Assembly: GCA_034008185.1 (NCBI GenBank)
Contig: CM067081.1
Location: forward strand, 4,649,821-4,713,820
DNA length: 64,000 bases
Source: Gorsachius magnificus
Lineage: Eukaryota; Chordata; Aves; Pelecaniformes; Ardeidae
Direction: 5' to 3'
The translations under genes were made by a program, and so were the position numbers. Below the pieces are notes generated by a model, which saw only the letters and a list, made by a program, of their open reading frames with translations, had not been told where the DNA came from and did no database searches. Shown here piece after piece: positions 1 through 12,373 of this stretch; positions within the stretch are counted from its first letter, which is position 1; each line of letters begins with the position of its first letter.

Positions 1-2010
1 TTGTTGAGCATCCGTAATGTTCCTGCCTTATTCGAGGCATGGCTGTGCCTCAAATATGTGTCTCTAGCAGGAAAATAATGAAAATTAGACCATGCTTTGA
101 TGTTAGGATCAAGAAGTGTCTTTTTTTTTTTTTTTTAAATACCTACCCCTTGCCCACACACTGTGGCCTTTAGATGGTTTCTAATGAACGGGAATGGTTC
201 ATGGACAAAGAAGCTGTCACGAGAAATGATTGATTGTGCTTAATATTTTACCTTCAAGATTTAAAAGGAAATCTCTGAAGTATCCTTTGGCTGGTCTGTG
301 AACCTAATGAAGTGATTCACAGAGATACAGAAGGAGCCGAGGGCCCCTTACCAGCAGAGTTGGACAGTGTTAGTAGTGTTTCATACCCACTTTCACAGCA
401 CGGCTGAAGAATACCATGGGGGAAAGGCAAACAAAGGCAAAATTCAGATTCGGTTGCCTCAGCCCTGCTGATGAAGAGGAATACTAAGCCTTTCTAACCA
501 CTGTGCACCCATAGTACTTAAAAAGTAGGGAGAAGAAACCAGCTCTCTGTCAGTGAAACATGAATTTTCTTTGAAATTGGAGTATCTGCAGACCAGCATC
601 ACTTTGGTGCTTTATGCCACCGAGCTTTAATGCCTTTGGAGATTTCCCATGGGAAACCAATATCGTGTCGTGCTACTGGGCTACACTGGTGAAACAACTT
701 GTCCTAAATCACACAGAAGGTCAAGGTCACGCATGGGATTTGAACTCTGAGATTCTGCTGTCGCGTTCTGTGCACGCACCATCAGTTCTTGTTTTCTCTC
801 ATGCCTCATTTCACTCTGGATAGTTTCTGCTGCCTTCAACCTCTCCTAGCTGCCAGTGATGCTCTTTGCTGCCTCCAGCATATCCCCATAGGGGACACGT
901 CCCCATACAGGACATGTCCCTGAAAGGCTGGAGGAGCTCCTTGCTCCACGTGAAGGAAGAAGCTGCCTCGTGGTCAGCTGCTCTGTCAGATGGCCAGTTT
1001 GAGTTTTTACCCTGCAAAAATCAGAAGAAATGAGGGTAGGGATAACAAGGTTTCAGGAGGAATTCTGACCTGTTTTCCAGGCGAGTGTCACCTTTGGATA
1101 AGGGACAGCAGCCATCTCACCTAACTCCAGAGTGCTGCCATGCGGTGTTGTTCACATTGCCTTTATAGCTGGTGGAGACAACTAAGCTCCTCTAGGGAGC
1201 AAGATGTCCCATCCTGAAGTAGACATCTAAAATAGCCTTGGTGCATGCTCACAGGACGCCTATGACGGCAGCCTCAGATGGTGAAGCCTCCATGGTTAGG
1301 ACAGATGTACCCGTTCGAGATATGTTGGCTGGAGGCAACGCTTGAGGAGTTAAAGCAATCCTGCAGTGCGGGGGGATATCTTAAAAAACATGTCAGCTGG
1401 CTGTGCGTGTAGAGGTGAGACCTCTGGCTGTTCAAAATACACTGTTTCTGCTTCCCCCATCATAACCTGCACTGACATTTTTTTCATCCCAAGATTTTCC
1501 TTTTTTTTTCCAGCTACTTCTTCCCTTTTGTCACTAGGTGACAGCAGAGGTCTCATAACATCACACCAAGGGTCGCTCTGAACCCAGAGCTGGTACCGCT
1601 TCTGTACTAGGCAGTTCATGGCTGGGACAGCCTGCTGGGTGCCCCACATCACCCTGATAGCTTTTAACAACTCTTTATCTACTTACTTCTCTGGCAGATT
1701 ATGTACAAATACACTATTTAAGTCAAAACTGCCACCTTTTGTATGGAGCTACTTGTGTGCAATTTTCCTGCTTCATCACCTCTGTCATCCCCATCCTATT
1801 TTTAAGGATTTCTCTCACACCTTCTCAATGCGTTTTGTTTTAAACTAGGCTCTCCAAAGATGGACACTATCTGCCTCATTTAATTCAACAGGAGCCCTCA
1901 CAGATACAGGCAACTGAGCTGAGCTCCCAAGGAATAGGTGGCTCCTAGGGGCAGGATTTCTCTCATACTTGGGAATCGGCACCTAGATATGAGCATAAAT
2001 GCTTTAGACA
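1..2010. other. Unique noncoding DNA, nothing recognised
   Basis: No repeat family, RNA gene or exon was recognised. Short open frames occur on both strands (the longest is about 107 codons on the minus strand at 1350-1670), but none shows a known domain or a low-complexity-free protein-like pattern. A run of 16 T lies at 121-136. Base composition is mixed and there is no CpG island. Confidence 0.6.
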
Positions 2011-2054
2011 GGATGGATGGATGGATGGATGGATGGATGGATGGATGGATGGAT
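2011..2054 (+). repeat. (GGAT)11 tetranucleotide microsatellite
   Basis: Eleven uninterrupted GGAT units span 44 bases. The array is perfect, so it is probably length-polymorphic. It ends directly against unique sequence on both sides and is not the tail of a recognised retroelement. Confidence 0.95.
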
Positions 2055-3350
2055 TTTAGTGCGTACAGTAATTACTTCTCTTCAGTGGAATATAGAGCAG
2101 ATAACTGAGAGTTAGATAAGGGGTGGAATGGGGGATTTTTTTTTTTTGAAAGAATTATTTAATTATAAATTATCCTGCTATCAGGAATGCCTTTACTAGT
2201 TGCAGATAAGGAAGAAAAAGCTAGGGTTTTGAAACATGAGTCAATCGAACAGGTGACTTTTTGTTCCTGGGGTGCTACTGAGAGGGCTGATTCAGGCCAT
2301 GGTCTAGTAGAGAGCTCTGCATGAGCGCATGGACCTTGCCTGATGATTAACTGAACCAGGTCTCTGATCTGTGCAAAGGTATTCTGTGGGGAGGGTATGA
2401 TCTATGCTCTTAGGAGAGGCCAGGACACTTTAGTAGACATTCTGTGTGATTTATTCATAGTTTCATAGGAGATTCTGGGACAATATTTCACAAGGAGGAT
2501 TTTCATTACAAAATTCTCAAACCTAAATCCCCAACAGCAATCTTCAGTGCCTGCAGCTCTTGGGCATGCTCCAGGATTTTGTCCTTGTCAAAACCAGAGC
2601 AGAGGAGATACCGAGACCATTTGAATCTTTCAGATATTGTGAAACTAGAAAATGTTTTTCAAGTTTTTTGTCAGTGACTAGAGGAAGCTTCAACATTGTC
2701 TCCTACAGAGATTGTGACTGTTGCCTTTGGTTTCCCTGCAGTATAATTTTTACTCTCAAAGGCAGCGATAACCTACAGATACTGGTAACCCTTCGTGATC
2801 AGTCCTTGGCCCTCTGCTCCTATTGACTTGAACCATGCAGGATCACAGCCCTAAAGAGCTGTTGTAATGCATTATGATGGAAAACTAAAACTGTCAGCTT
2901 TTTAATTTCTGATCACTCAGTCGCCAACCCACTGCTGGATGAAGGAGAGAAGATGATATTGTTTCTTTGGTGTCATGCTCTAGTTGTTCCTGGTGGTTGA
3001 GAAGGAGGTTTCTAGCAAATTATGCCTCCCAGCTCATTGTAGCCATCTAGATATTAGGCAGTCAAACTAAGCTGATGGTATAGGATCCCCATATGACAAA
3101 ATAGCCAGCTAGATAACTCCCCCGAATGGTTCTGCCCTTCCCAAGATGAATATCTAAAATAGGAGTTAGGAGGCATCAAGAGGAGCTTGTGTCTCTCAGT
3201 TGGTCATGAAGAGAAAGCTTAGATGAGTCACTTAGACTAAATCCTGACACTCAGGTGGGATGAATCCTATCCCTAGGAAGAAGGAGCTCAGAGATCATTT
3301 GCTGTGTGTCCTGAGCAGCCCAGTGTATGTCCACTTGAATGCCATGGAAT
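2055..3350. other. Unique noncoding DNA, nothing recognised
   Basis: No transposable element or exon was recognised between the tetramer and pentamer arrays. A frame of 88 codons at 2560-2826 has no recognisable domain. Confidence 0.55.
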
Positions 3351-3435
3351 AGGGTAGGGTAGGGTAGGATAGGATAGGATAGGATAGGATAGGATAGGGT
3401 GGGGTGGGGTGGGGTGGGGTGGGGTGGGGTGGGAT
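3351..3435 (+). repeat. Compound G-rich pentanucleotide minisatellite
   Basis: Seventeen pentamers lie in an unbroken 5-base register: AGGGT x3, AGGAT x6, AGGGT x1, GGGGT x6 and GGGAT x1. The variant units are grouped into homogeneous blocks and not mixed, which suggests successive local expansion. Six consecutive GGGGT units give enough four-guanine runs for an intramolecular G-quadruplex on the plus strand. The complementary strand is open in this stretch, but that frame only spells a Pro/Tyr/Ser/Leu/His repeat from the pentamers and is not a gene. Confidence 0.95.
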
Positions 3436-4801
3436 GAGCAGACCGAAGAAGACATTTAAGCTCCTGCAGCTATAGGTAGGTGGAATATTCATACACACCC
3501 ATGCAGGTACCTCATTCCCACTGAAGTCACTGATGCTTTTTCCCCAATGTCACATGCTTCATCCTCAGATTTGGGAGCTGCCCTATCCCTAGGAGACGTG
3601 GCTCAGGTGGTGGCTGATGGATCACAGGGGGAGCCTGGCTGTGTTTGGGAGCTGACCCATCACCAGCAGAAGACCTTGAACGTCTCTTGTCATGTCCCAG
3701 AACATGAAGTAGTTCCTCTGTGAACCAGCTAGGATCTGTCCATCTGTTTCATGTCCTGTTTTAGAAACTGTGAATCAAGGTAAAATCCAGCCTGGAGGTG
3801 ACAAGTATCTAGGTCACCCTGGCCATGTCCACAGCTGGCAGAATGGTGACGGGAGGGGAGAAGGGTGACGCTTGCTGATGAATCAGAGCTGAAAGCAGAC
3901 CTTCAGAGACACTGGTACAGCCTGAATGTTATAGATCAGCTACTGCTGACCTAAAACATTCACCTTGAGGTTCAGTGGATGACTTCTAAGCCTAGTTACT
4001 GCAGTTTTGGGACTAAAAGGGGTCTTAAGAAGCCCCCACAGGCTGAGTCTCAGAAGAAAGAGCCTGCAGTTAGGCCGCTACGTGTCTGTGGTACCAATCA
4101 AGCTTTTAAATCTGGAAGCATCTGCCCCAGCAGTGATTTGATTTTATGCAACGTGTCTCATGCTACCGTATTGCTGAGCATGTCACTAAATCCTTGCACA
4201 TCAAAGGAACAAAGTAAATCAAGCAAAACTGCAAAAGCCACATTACAATTCAGTTTTGGCAAAAGGTGCTTAGACAACCCTGGAGGCTGTGGTCCTCTAG
4301 CTAGCAGCAAAACTCACATAAGCCCAGAAGCAGTGCATTTTTTCCTGTACCACCAGGCAAAAGGCTTGCAGCTAAGGTTGGATTAGGAACTGGTCTGGAG
4401 TCGAGTGGTCCAGAGATTTAGGCCTGAGTCTGATTGTAATTTTCCAGGTGGATTGAAGCATTATGCTTCACATTTTTGTGCTCCCATTTCCTGGTCCATA
4501 ATTTTTTTCCCTCACCTTCCATGGGAGAGATGAGGATTAATTAGACAAAGCTGTTGCGTGGAGATCAGAAAGCTTTGCAATTGTTAAAGGCTCAAGTTTA
4601 CCCTTTGCTAGGCCAGCTCACTTTAGTTGCTGGGAGTCAGTATTGCAGGGCAGAATTTGACCACAACATTACTGTTAATATTCACTATTTGTACTCCTGA
4701 TGATACAGGGACTGATGCCTTTTGCTGCTTTGTAGGTGTTGGTAGGAAAAGGAGATGGCTCTTCAGAAGCCCAGCAGCTATCTCACTCCCTTGGGCCACA
4801 T
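3436..4801. other. Unique noncoding DNA, one unsupported 135-codon frame
   Basis: The largest open frame (3979-4386, plus) starts with ATG and is rich in Ser, Lys and Cys, but it shows no domain, signal peptide or membrane segment that I recognise. No splice-site or CpG context supports it. Nothing else was seen. Confidence 0.5.
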
Positions 4802-4860
4802 TCATAGAATCGTTTAGGTTGGAAAAGACCTTTAAGATCACCAAGTCCAACCATTCCAGC
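4802..4860 (-). mobile_element. CR1 LINE 3'-end fragment (family A)
   Basis: Only the last ~59 bases of a CR1 are present, read on the minus strand. The complement of the terminal octamer (tcatagaat) is followed by the family A 3'UTR signature GGTTGGAAAAGACCTTTAAG. The element stops at the 'ccattccagc' junction. It is a severely 5'-truncated, dead insertion. Confidence 0.85.
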
Positions 4861-7800
4861 AGGAGAGCTGTCACTCACTGGCACACACTGAGATAGAAGT
4901 CCCTGGGACAGGTTATTCATTTGGGTCTGATGGTGACAAGTGTGGACAGACTGCGTGAAGGCTTGGTAGAGGCCACCATGGGCCATAGTGGAGAGGATGC
5001 TGTGGTGGCTGTGGTGGAGAAGATGCAGTGCAGAAAGTAGTGTGACTGAATTATGGGATGAACATCTCACCGTTCCCTCCAGTGATGATGGAGGAAGCCC
5101 AGGAAGCTGGCTTAGACTAGATGCCCACTACTGGATGGTCTGCATTAAGGCAACGGACGTCTAAGGCTCGTTGCATTGCCTAGGTGGAAGCATTTAGTGC
5201 AATACAGAGGCCATGGGGTACCTGGGATATCTGAAAGGGGACTGATACATCTGACACAGAATCTGTGGGTCACTTGTGCACTCCTGGATGTGCAACTGGA
5301 GTCCAGGTAGGACAACAGAGCATCTCAAATGCACTGAACGCATATGCGTGGGCAGCTAAATAAAGCTGCTAGTCGATACACCCCATGGAGACTGGGGAGC
5401 AATTCAGCCTGTATGGAAGCAGATATCTGCATCTTCATGGCTTGCTCTCCCGAATCCACGAGTGCCCTGCCTAGCTCTTCACGTGCTTCAGCAGGAACGT
5501 GGCTAATGTAGACATCTGCACATAGGCACCTATGTGCAGAACTGAAACCACCCTCTGGGTTCCTTCTAACTCAGATCCTCCAACAGCAATGCTGAGATCC
5601 TCCACAGGAGAAAAGAGAGACCCACAGTGGAGGCTGACCATGTTTCCCTTAGCAAAAGGAGGTAGGAGCAGGGTTCTCAGGGGATTTGTTCTTGCCCCCA
5701 GATGGGTTCCCATTTGAGACTTTTGAGGTCAAGAGGGTTAGGGAATGCCCAAGCCCTCCTGCCCAGGCATTTTGTACTGTAATTCCCTAGATTTCTTCTC
5801 CTCCTCCTCCCTGAAGTCTTCCCCATCCCAAATCTAACACAGAAACTCAAGGCCTCTCTTCCAGATATCCCAAGACCTTTTGTTCCATATCAACTCTCTA
5901 CTCTTCTTTTTGCTGTAAAACACATATAATGATGTCTGTCCCACAATAAATGGACTACAGTCACCAATGTCATTTAACACAGGTAAAGGCAAATGCAGTT
6001 ACAGTGACTTTTGGTCACTCCTGGACTAGAACACATTGACATTTATAGACCACCATCCCCATACAAAACGTTACAGAATAAACAAATGCAACGCGTCTCC
6101 CAGGGATCTTTTTCTCTAGAGAATCCAGATGCTTTCCAGGTGCCTGGTAACAGTACAAAATGGCCTGCTATTAAAATTCAAAAGCAAGTGAAATAGCCCT
6201 TCCCTGCAGGCTTTCTTTCTATGAGGCATTTTTGATGAGAATCCAGAGTTGCTGCAGAGGCCTGGCATATGAAATCCAAATTATATAGCTAGCATTCCCC
6301 TCTTTAGAAGTGGCTGTGTGAAGCACAAAATCTCTTTGCAATTCCCCCTGGTGATGAGAGGCAGCTCCTTATGTTCAGACCACTCCTCTCGGCATGCCTT
6401 GGGCTGAAGGCCTGCAAGGCTTGTAGCCCAGGAGCTACCTCCCCTTCCCGTGGTCGTCCCAGCTCAGGGGAGAGCCCATCTCCTACAGGATTCAGAGCAT
6501 GGTGGAGGGTCCACAGGCAGAACCACCCTCTTGCTTTCTCCAGCCCCCTGGGACCACATCTGTCTTTCCATCCCCATCTCTGGAACCTTCCCGCTGGCAT
6601 CTGAAAGGGCACATCTACAACCACACATTTTGGGCTATTTTGTCGTGGGGATAGGTTAAAAATGAGTCATGGTCATTTTCATGAATTACTCGCACAGCAG
6701 AGTTTTTCCACACAGTGAGCCATTACGAACCCATAGGTGGAGAAGATAATTATGACCAGTGGAAAGCTGTGCCTAGTTTCCCACTCCATAAAGGGGAGAC
6801 AATAACTCCCTTTCCTCATGGAGGTGTGTGATGATTTAATCACGAGGCGAGCTCTGTATTTATAGATTTTAAAGACACCACTATGATTTTCTAACCCCTC
6901 CTTCTGCATAACAAAGCGCAAAGAACATCAGCCGTTAACATCTGTGTCAAGTTCATAATTTTTGCTTGAGTTTGCAGCGCAAGTCATAGAAAGACATTCA
7001 TGTGACAAATCTGAATATATGCGTGTCAGGTTGTGAACCCCATTTTCTGTGTTGACTTACACACAGCATTGTAACTTCCAATTATAAATTCAGCTTGGGA
7101 CTAAAATACCCATTTTGTGTTATCTGTTGATTTTATGCTTACACCCTGTTCGCTGCAAGGTTGGAGTAATGTCACCCTGTCAGTGCCCTGATCAAAGAAT
7201 GAGTCTACCCCATCCCTGAGAGATCATCACAGAGAAATTATGGATAAAATCATGTATGGCCCTGGCACAGCTGAGCGATATAGCAGAAAATGTTCTTCCT
7301 TGGGCTGTGAATGACATCAGGAACTATTACTCTTTGAAACTGTAGGGGTCTATGGGTTTAGCCCATCTAATCCATCATTTGCTTTATGCTCATGTACCAA
7401 ATTAAAAAAGACAAAGATTTTACTTTGTATTGTTCCCAAGAAAGTGAAGATAAAGTTTATCTGATGACCTCTTGAATGAGCATAATACTGACGGGCATCT
7501 CTTCACAGGAACGCATATGGATGGGCCAAAATCAAATTTATAGGAAAGGTATGCCTGCGCGGCTGTGAGTCCAGTTCAACAGACAATAAGAATATACTTG
7601 GTGAAAGAGCTGTCTTTTGAATTTAAATGGTTTGCATATGGTGAAAACTTTGTTAGTTTGAGAAATCAGTTCAACCTGCCATGTTCCAAAGCAGGTTCAG
7701 TTTTGTTGCGTGATGATGTGACAGGCAGTTGTCCCCCATCACAGGATTTTGCTCTTGCAAAAGCTCTGCCTGGCAAGAGCTAATGTAGCCTGAAGTTATT

Positions 7801-8654
7801 TTTTCTTATTCTGTTGGATGTGAGATCACCGTCATAAATTTGAGGATTTTTTGCTCTCCTACTCTACATGGGAGAAGGGGATGTGCTTCCTGATGGGACA
7901 CAGGAGGAAGATGAACCTGTGAGTAGGTGTGAGAGATGCAGGGCTCTGAAAAGAAGTTTATTCTCTGTCACGTGCAAGGAAGCTAATCTGAAGACACAGA
8001 TGCTGGTTGACTTCTGAAATGACAAGAAGATCTGGCCCAGGGGGACAGCATCCTTGAAAACCTTCGGTTATTTTGTGAAGATTGTAGTTCTCTAGTGCTT
8101 TCTAAAAGTGACATGACACAGTCAAAATAATTCCCATGCCAAATGTTTAGCTTTTTTTTTATTTTGGCTTGCTGATCGTTGTGTTTTCTAAAGAGTGAAA
8201 CTAGGAGCACATAGGCTCAGTGGGGTGGGAGTCAGGGGGAAGGTGTGGAGGCTGAATGCAGAATGCTATGCCTGGAGGAACATCTGAGATGAAGGGGCTG
8301 TGCCTGAGCATCTGGCCCAGGGACCCAGAGCCAAGAGGAATAGCTTGAATCCAGACCAAAGGTGCTCTGGAGGGAATTGGTTTTGCAGCATTTCTTTATT
8401 GTGTCTACTTTTGATGACCTTCCTGAAGTCACTAACACACACCAAACCATAACTTAAAGATTCCAAGGAGAAGCTGCCGTATTCCTAGGTAGGTCATTTC
8501 CCAGGAAACCCCTAGGAAAATCACTCTGTGTTTCCACCTGAACTTTCCTTCTGTCTTGTCTTCAACGTCTAACCACCAGATGTCATTGCTCCTTTCTCCC
8601 AGGTACAAAAGCTGACTTGAACACAGTCAAACAGGGGCACTCTGCTAACACTAT
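4861..8654. other. Unique noncoding DNA with an AT-rich, possibly constrained block
   Basis: No repeat or exon was recognised in these 3.8 kb. The part at about 6925-7145 is AT-rich, low in simple repeats and carries homeodomain-type ATTA/TAAT cores, a texture often seen in conserved noncoding elements. That is an impression from one sequence only. Short frames near 6304-6659 overlap on both strands and look like chance. Confidence 0.45.
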
Positions 8655-9237
8655 TGTGGTGGGTTGACCTTGGCTGGACACCGGTGCCCACTAAGCTGCT
8701 CTATCACTCTCCTCCTCAGCAGGATGGCGGGGGGGAGAAAATAAGATGGAAAAAAAATTGTGGGACATGATGAAGGTAGTTTAATAAAGCAAAAGCAAAG
8801 GCCGTGCACGGGAACAAGGGAAAACAGATTTATTCTCTACTTCCCATCAGAAGGCGATGTCCAGCCACTTCCCAGGAAGCAGGACTTCAGTATGCTTAGC
8901 GGTTTCTCCAGAAGACAAACATCATAATAACAAATGCCCCCTCCTCCTCCTTTCTCTTAGCTTTTATTGCTGAGCAGTTGTCATATGGTGTGGAACATCT
9001 CTCTGGTCAATTTGGGTCAGCTGTCCTGGCTGTGTCCCCTCCAAGGATCGCGCCCACCCCCAGCCTGCTGGTGAGGGGGCGATGTTGGGGCAACAGCCTT
9101 GATGCTGTGTGAGCACGGCTCAGCAGCAGCCCAACCTCTGCTGTGTTATCAACCCCTTTCTAGCTACTGCTACAAAGCCCAGCACCATGAGGGCTGCTAT
9201 GGGGAAAATTAACTCCATCTCAGCCAAGCCCAATACA
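8655..9237 (-). mobile_element. Solo LTR of an avian endogenous retrovirus (ERVL-like), minus strand
   Basis: Read on the minus strand, the element begins TGTATTGGGCTTGGCTGAG and ends AAGGTCAACCCACCACA, so it has canonical TG...CA ends and is 583 bases long. It resembles a solo LTR type I recall from neoavian genomes. An AATAAAAG at 8961-8969 (complement) could act as a TATA-like box, and ATTAAA at 8780-8785 (complement) as the poly(A) signal. No gag, pol or env sequence lies next to it, so it is probably the product of LTR-LTR recombination. The immediate 5-base flanks (ACTAT and GCTAA) match at only three positions; GCTAA also occurs 6 bases outside the lower-coordinate end. Assignment to ERVL is from memory and not proven here. 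Confidence 0.8.
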
Positions 9238-11993
9238 GCTAATCACAAAATACACACTCAGGACCTATTTGTGGTCCCCAGATATTTTCCACTGGTTGTC
9301 AATTAGAGGACAATATGACCTGCAGGATGTCCTAGGACTGATCACAGCAAGGTCTACACCTGGAAGAAAAAGGACATACTCCTTAGAGGACCAGCGCGTG
9401 GTAATAAGCGGAGTAATAAAACCAATAAGGCCAGTGAAGCAAAGAACAAAGAGAGGTTTATGTGTCAGCTGGAATTTTTATGGAGAAAAATGGAATTAAG
9501 GGACACGGTGACAAATCAGAGAGGTGGGGCTGAGGCCCTCAGAAACCAGAGAAGCAGAGGAGGGGGGATATAGTTTTTTCTTGTTCAGTAGTGCCCTATG
9601 TCTTTTTTAATTCCCAGGAGGAAATGTGTCTTGTGGGAATGTGTTTTATGCAACTTCATGGAGGAGTCTGAGATGGCCATGGCTTCATCTCGTACATGTG
9701 GGCATGGCTGCTGCTGGAAGCTCCTCGCTCTGCTGTCCTGCCGCTTGGCCAAGAGTGTGGCACCATTGCTGTGTCTCTGGGCTGTGGGATGCTCACTTGG
9801 CAATTGAAAAGTCCTCTCTTTGCTTTTCCCTCCTCTCATCATCATTCTGAAGTGACCCAGGCTTCCTCCCTCAACTCCAGTCCCCTCCCACACCTTAATG
9901 TCTTCTTGAAAACACACGGCCCCAGTTTGAAAGAAATGTTGAAAATCAAGAGCGATGCTTTTAGCTTTTCCTAAGGATCTAGAACGTTTGACCTATTTTC
10001 CTCCCACTTGGTTACTTCTCTCCTTTTAATAAATCAAATAAAACTGTAGGAGCACTGCATTTCATCTTGTCTGGACTGTTATATTTAATCTCCTGAGTGA
10101 GTCGAGGTAGGTGTATGTGGAGGGGAATGGCTCGGAAGCCTGCAAACATGAGAGATGACTCTCTTAAGCTCTTCTGATTTCACGGAAAGTTGCCAGATAG
10201 GACTTTAATTAGGGCCTATCAAAACCAATCAGGAAAAGAAAAAGGTTTGTCAAGTTGTTCGCTGCCGCTGAGCTTTTTAGAGTTTGTCGGGGTATTTTTT
10301 TTGCATTGTGCACAAATTTATTCATCCTAACGATTTTACAGCTGTGCTCCCTTGCTTACAGCGCATCTCTCTGCATGAGAAACCTCTTCTATCATCTTTG
10401 CCGCTTGCTCAATTGGTAATTTTCCTGCTGGGATGGGCAGGAGCGCTCAGGCATAGCCAGGGTGGAGATTAGATTTTTCACTTTGCACGGTTTTTTCTGG
10501 TGCTAAGAACATTTTACTCATACGCTGATAATGCCATTATTTCTGTTTCATCTGCAAAGTAAGTTTGGAAGTCAACAGTCCTCGGTATTCACTTAGCGAT
10601 GTAAAACACAAACATGATAAATAATCGTATTATATAGCCTGTCAGGGAAAAAAAAAGGGGAAACCAGCACAATTTTAGAAGGAAAATTAGAATTTTTTCT
10701 TTAGCAGATTGTAGTGGAAAAGTTTTCTCCCCCCGCTTTTTAATTCCAAAATATGGTTCTTATTATCTGTGGAATTCTCTGCTCTGTTTGTTGGGGTTTT
10801 GGAGATTTCAGTCAATAGGGAGTGATTCAAACATTGAAAGTTAGGATCATCTTGAAGTGTTTTGCTGGATCAGAGCTTTCATTATCAAGATACTGGTCAC
10901 ACCAGCTCTGACATCCGGGAATATTAAAAAAAAAAACCAATTTAAAATAAAATTGTTAACTTTCGTGCCTAATACAGCTGCTGAAGGAAAATATATGACA
11001 ACTGGAGGCTGTAAAAACAGAGTAGGATCACTGAACACATCTGGAAATACTTTAATTACTGCACGTTCGACTTTGAGCTACTTGGTTCCTATGTAAGCAT
11101 AAGAGTAGCAATTAAAGTACAAGATTTAGCTCATGTGGATTGCCATCTTTTAACTACTGATTTGGAGAAGGGAGGGGAAAGAGGAGGGGTAATTTTATAT
11201 TTGTATATTTTAAGGCCAAAAGGACTATTAGATGTGACTGGATGTATAACAGACTGCTGAATTCCACCCTGTTACTCCTCTTTTGAGCCCCAAACCTGGT
11301 GTTGACTAAAGCATATTTTCCTGAAAGACACTTAATCTTGGTAGGAGAACAACAAGTAATCACACTGCACCTTGGAGAGCAGAGGGAATACTTATTTAAT
11401 GAGCTTTAAGAAAGCATAAAAGATAATTAAAAACTTTTCAAGTCCTTTTTTGAAACAGTCTAAGGACGTATGATGTTTTAATTTGATTTGCAATAAACCA
11501 GTTACAAAGAGCCATGGTTTTATCTGTAATTAATTAATTATTTAAATAAGATGTGTTAATAAAGAAATAATGGAGGTCTAAAGGATATAGAGTCAACAGT
11601 CAGTTGGCTTGGTAAATTATTCTGAGGAATTACTTCAAATAAGCTTGAATTCGCTGACTTGCCATGAAACCTTGTGCAGTTGGCTCAAGATGATAAATGA
11701 ACTGTGCCGTAGAAGTAAAACTGCTTTAAATATCTTGTAGTTGCATTAAGGAAGCTGCTTGGAGAGGTGAGTATTTCTTTGCACGGTGCTAGGGAGTGCC
11801 TCATCTGCTGGCCACCCTTTTGGGTCAGCAAGCCTCTTCTATCTACTGGTGGCTGGGTGGTCTCTATGAAGGCAGCCACCGACCTCTCCAAAATGCATGC
11901 TTCAGCCCTCAGCAGGTCACGGCTGGGCAGCGTGAAACCAGTGCCAAACTGCAGGTGATGTTATCGCAGGGCATTGCCTAGCTTGTCCTGAAA
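9238..11993. other. Unique DNA, AT-rich, candidate conserved noncoding sequence
   Basis: No exon or repeat was recognised. Overlapping short frames at 9585-9974 are open on both strands and look fortuitous. From about 10060 to 11600 the DNA becomes AT-rich with little simple repeat and several TTAATTA or TAATTAATTA-like cores (for example near 11528-11540). The stretch at 10180-10620 keeps a few CpGs in AT-rich context, which hints at constraint but does not prove it. Confidence 0.45.
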
Positions 11994-12373
11994 TTGTTCA
12001 GCCTGGAGAAAAGGAGGCTCAGAGGGGATTTCATCACCATGTACCAGTACCTGAGGGGTGGATACAAGGAAGATGAAGACTCCATTTTTACAAGGAGTCA
12101 CGTGGAGAGGACAAGGGAGGAATGGACACAGATTGCTCTTGGGGAGATTCTTATTGGACATGGGAAGGAAATTTTTCCCCATGAGAACAGTCAACCATTG
12201 GAATAATCTCCCCAGGGGAGGGGTTGACTCCACCACATTGGACAGTTTTAAAACTCAGCTGGACAGGGTGCTGGGCCATCTTGTCTAGACTGTGCTCTTG
12301 CCTAGAAAGGCTGGACCAGATGATCCTTGAGGTCCCTTCCAACCTGGGATTCTGTGATTCTATGATTCTATGA
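11994..12373 (+). mobile_element. CR1 LINE 3' end (family D)
   Basis: The copy starts inside the C-terminal part of ORF2 (TTCAGCCTGGAGAA, encoding a degenerate [13 protein letters not shown]) and runs to a tail with two to three ATTCTRTG octamers. Its 3'UTR signature, AGATGATCCTTGAGGTCCC, separates it from the other families here. The ORF2 frame is broken (for example through the LLGRFLLDMGRKFFPMRTVNHW segment), so it encodes nothing. The 5' end is truncated, as is usual for CR1. Confidence 0.92.

Noticed and set aside
3351..3365. TAGGGT-like units resembling interstitial telomere repeat
   Set aside because: The period is 5 bases, not the 6-base vertebrate telomere unit.
3295..3498. Minus-strand frame with a Pro/Tyr/Ser-rich repeat protein
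   Set aside because: It is only the translation of the G-rich pentamer array; a 5-base unit gives a 5-residue periodic peptide automatically.
3979..4386. 135-codon plus-strand frame
   Set aside because: No recognisable domain, no supporting splice or promoter context, and a length that can arise by chance in 64 kb read in six frames.
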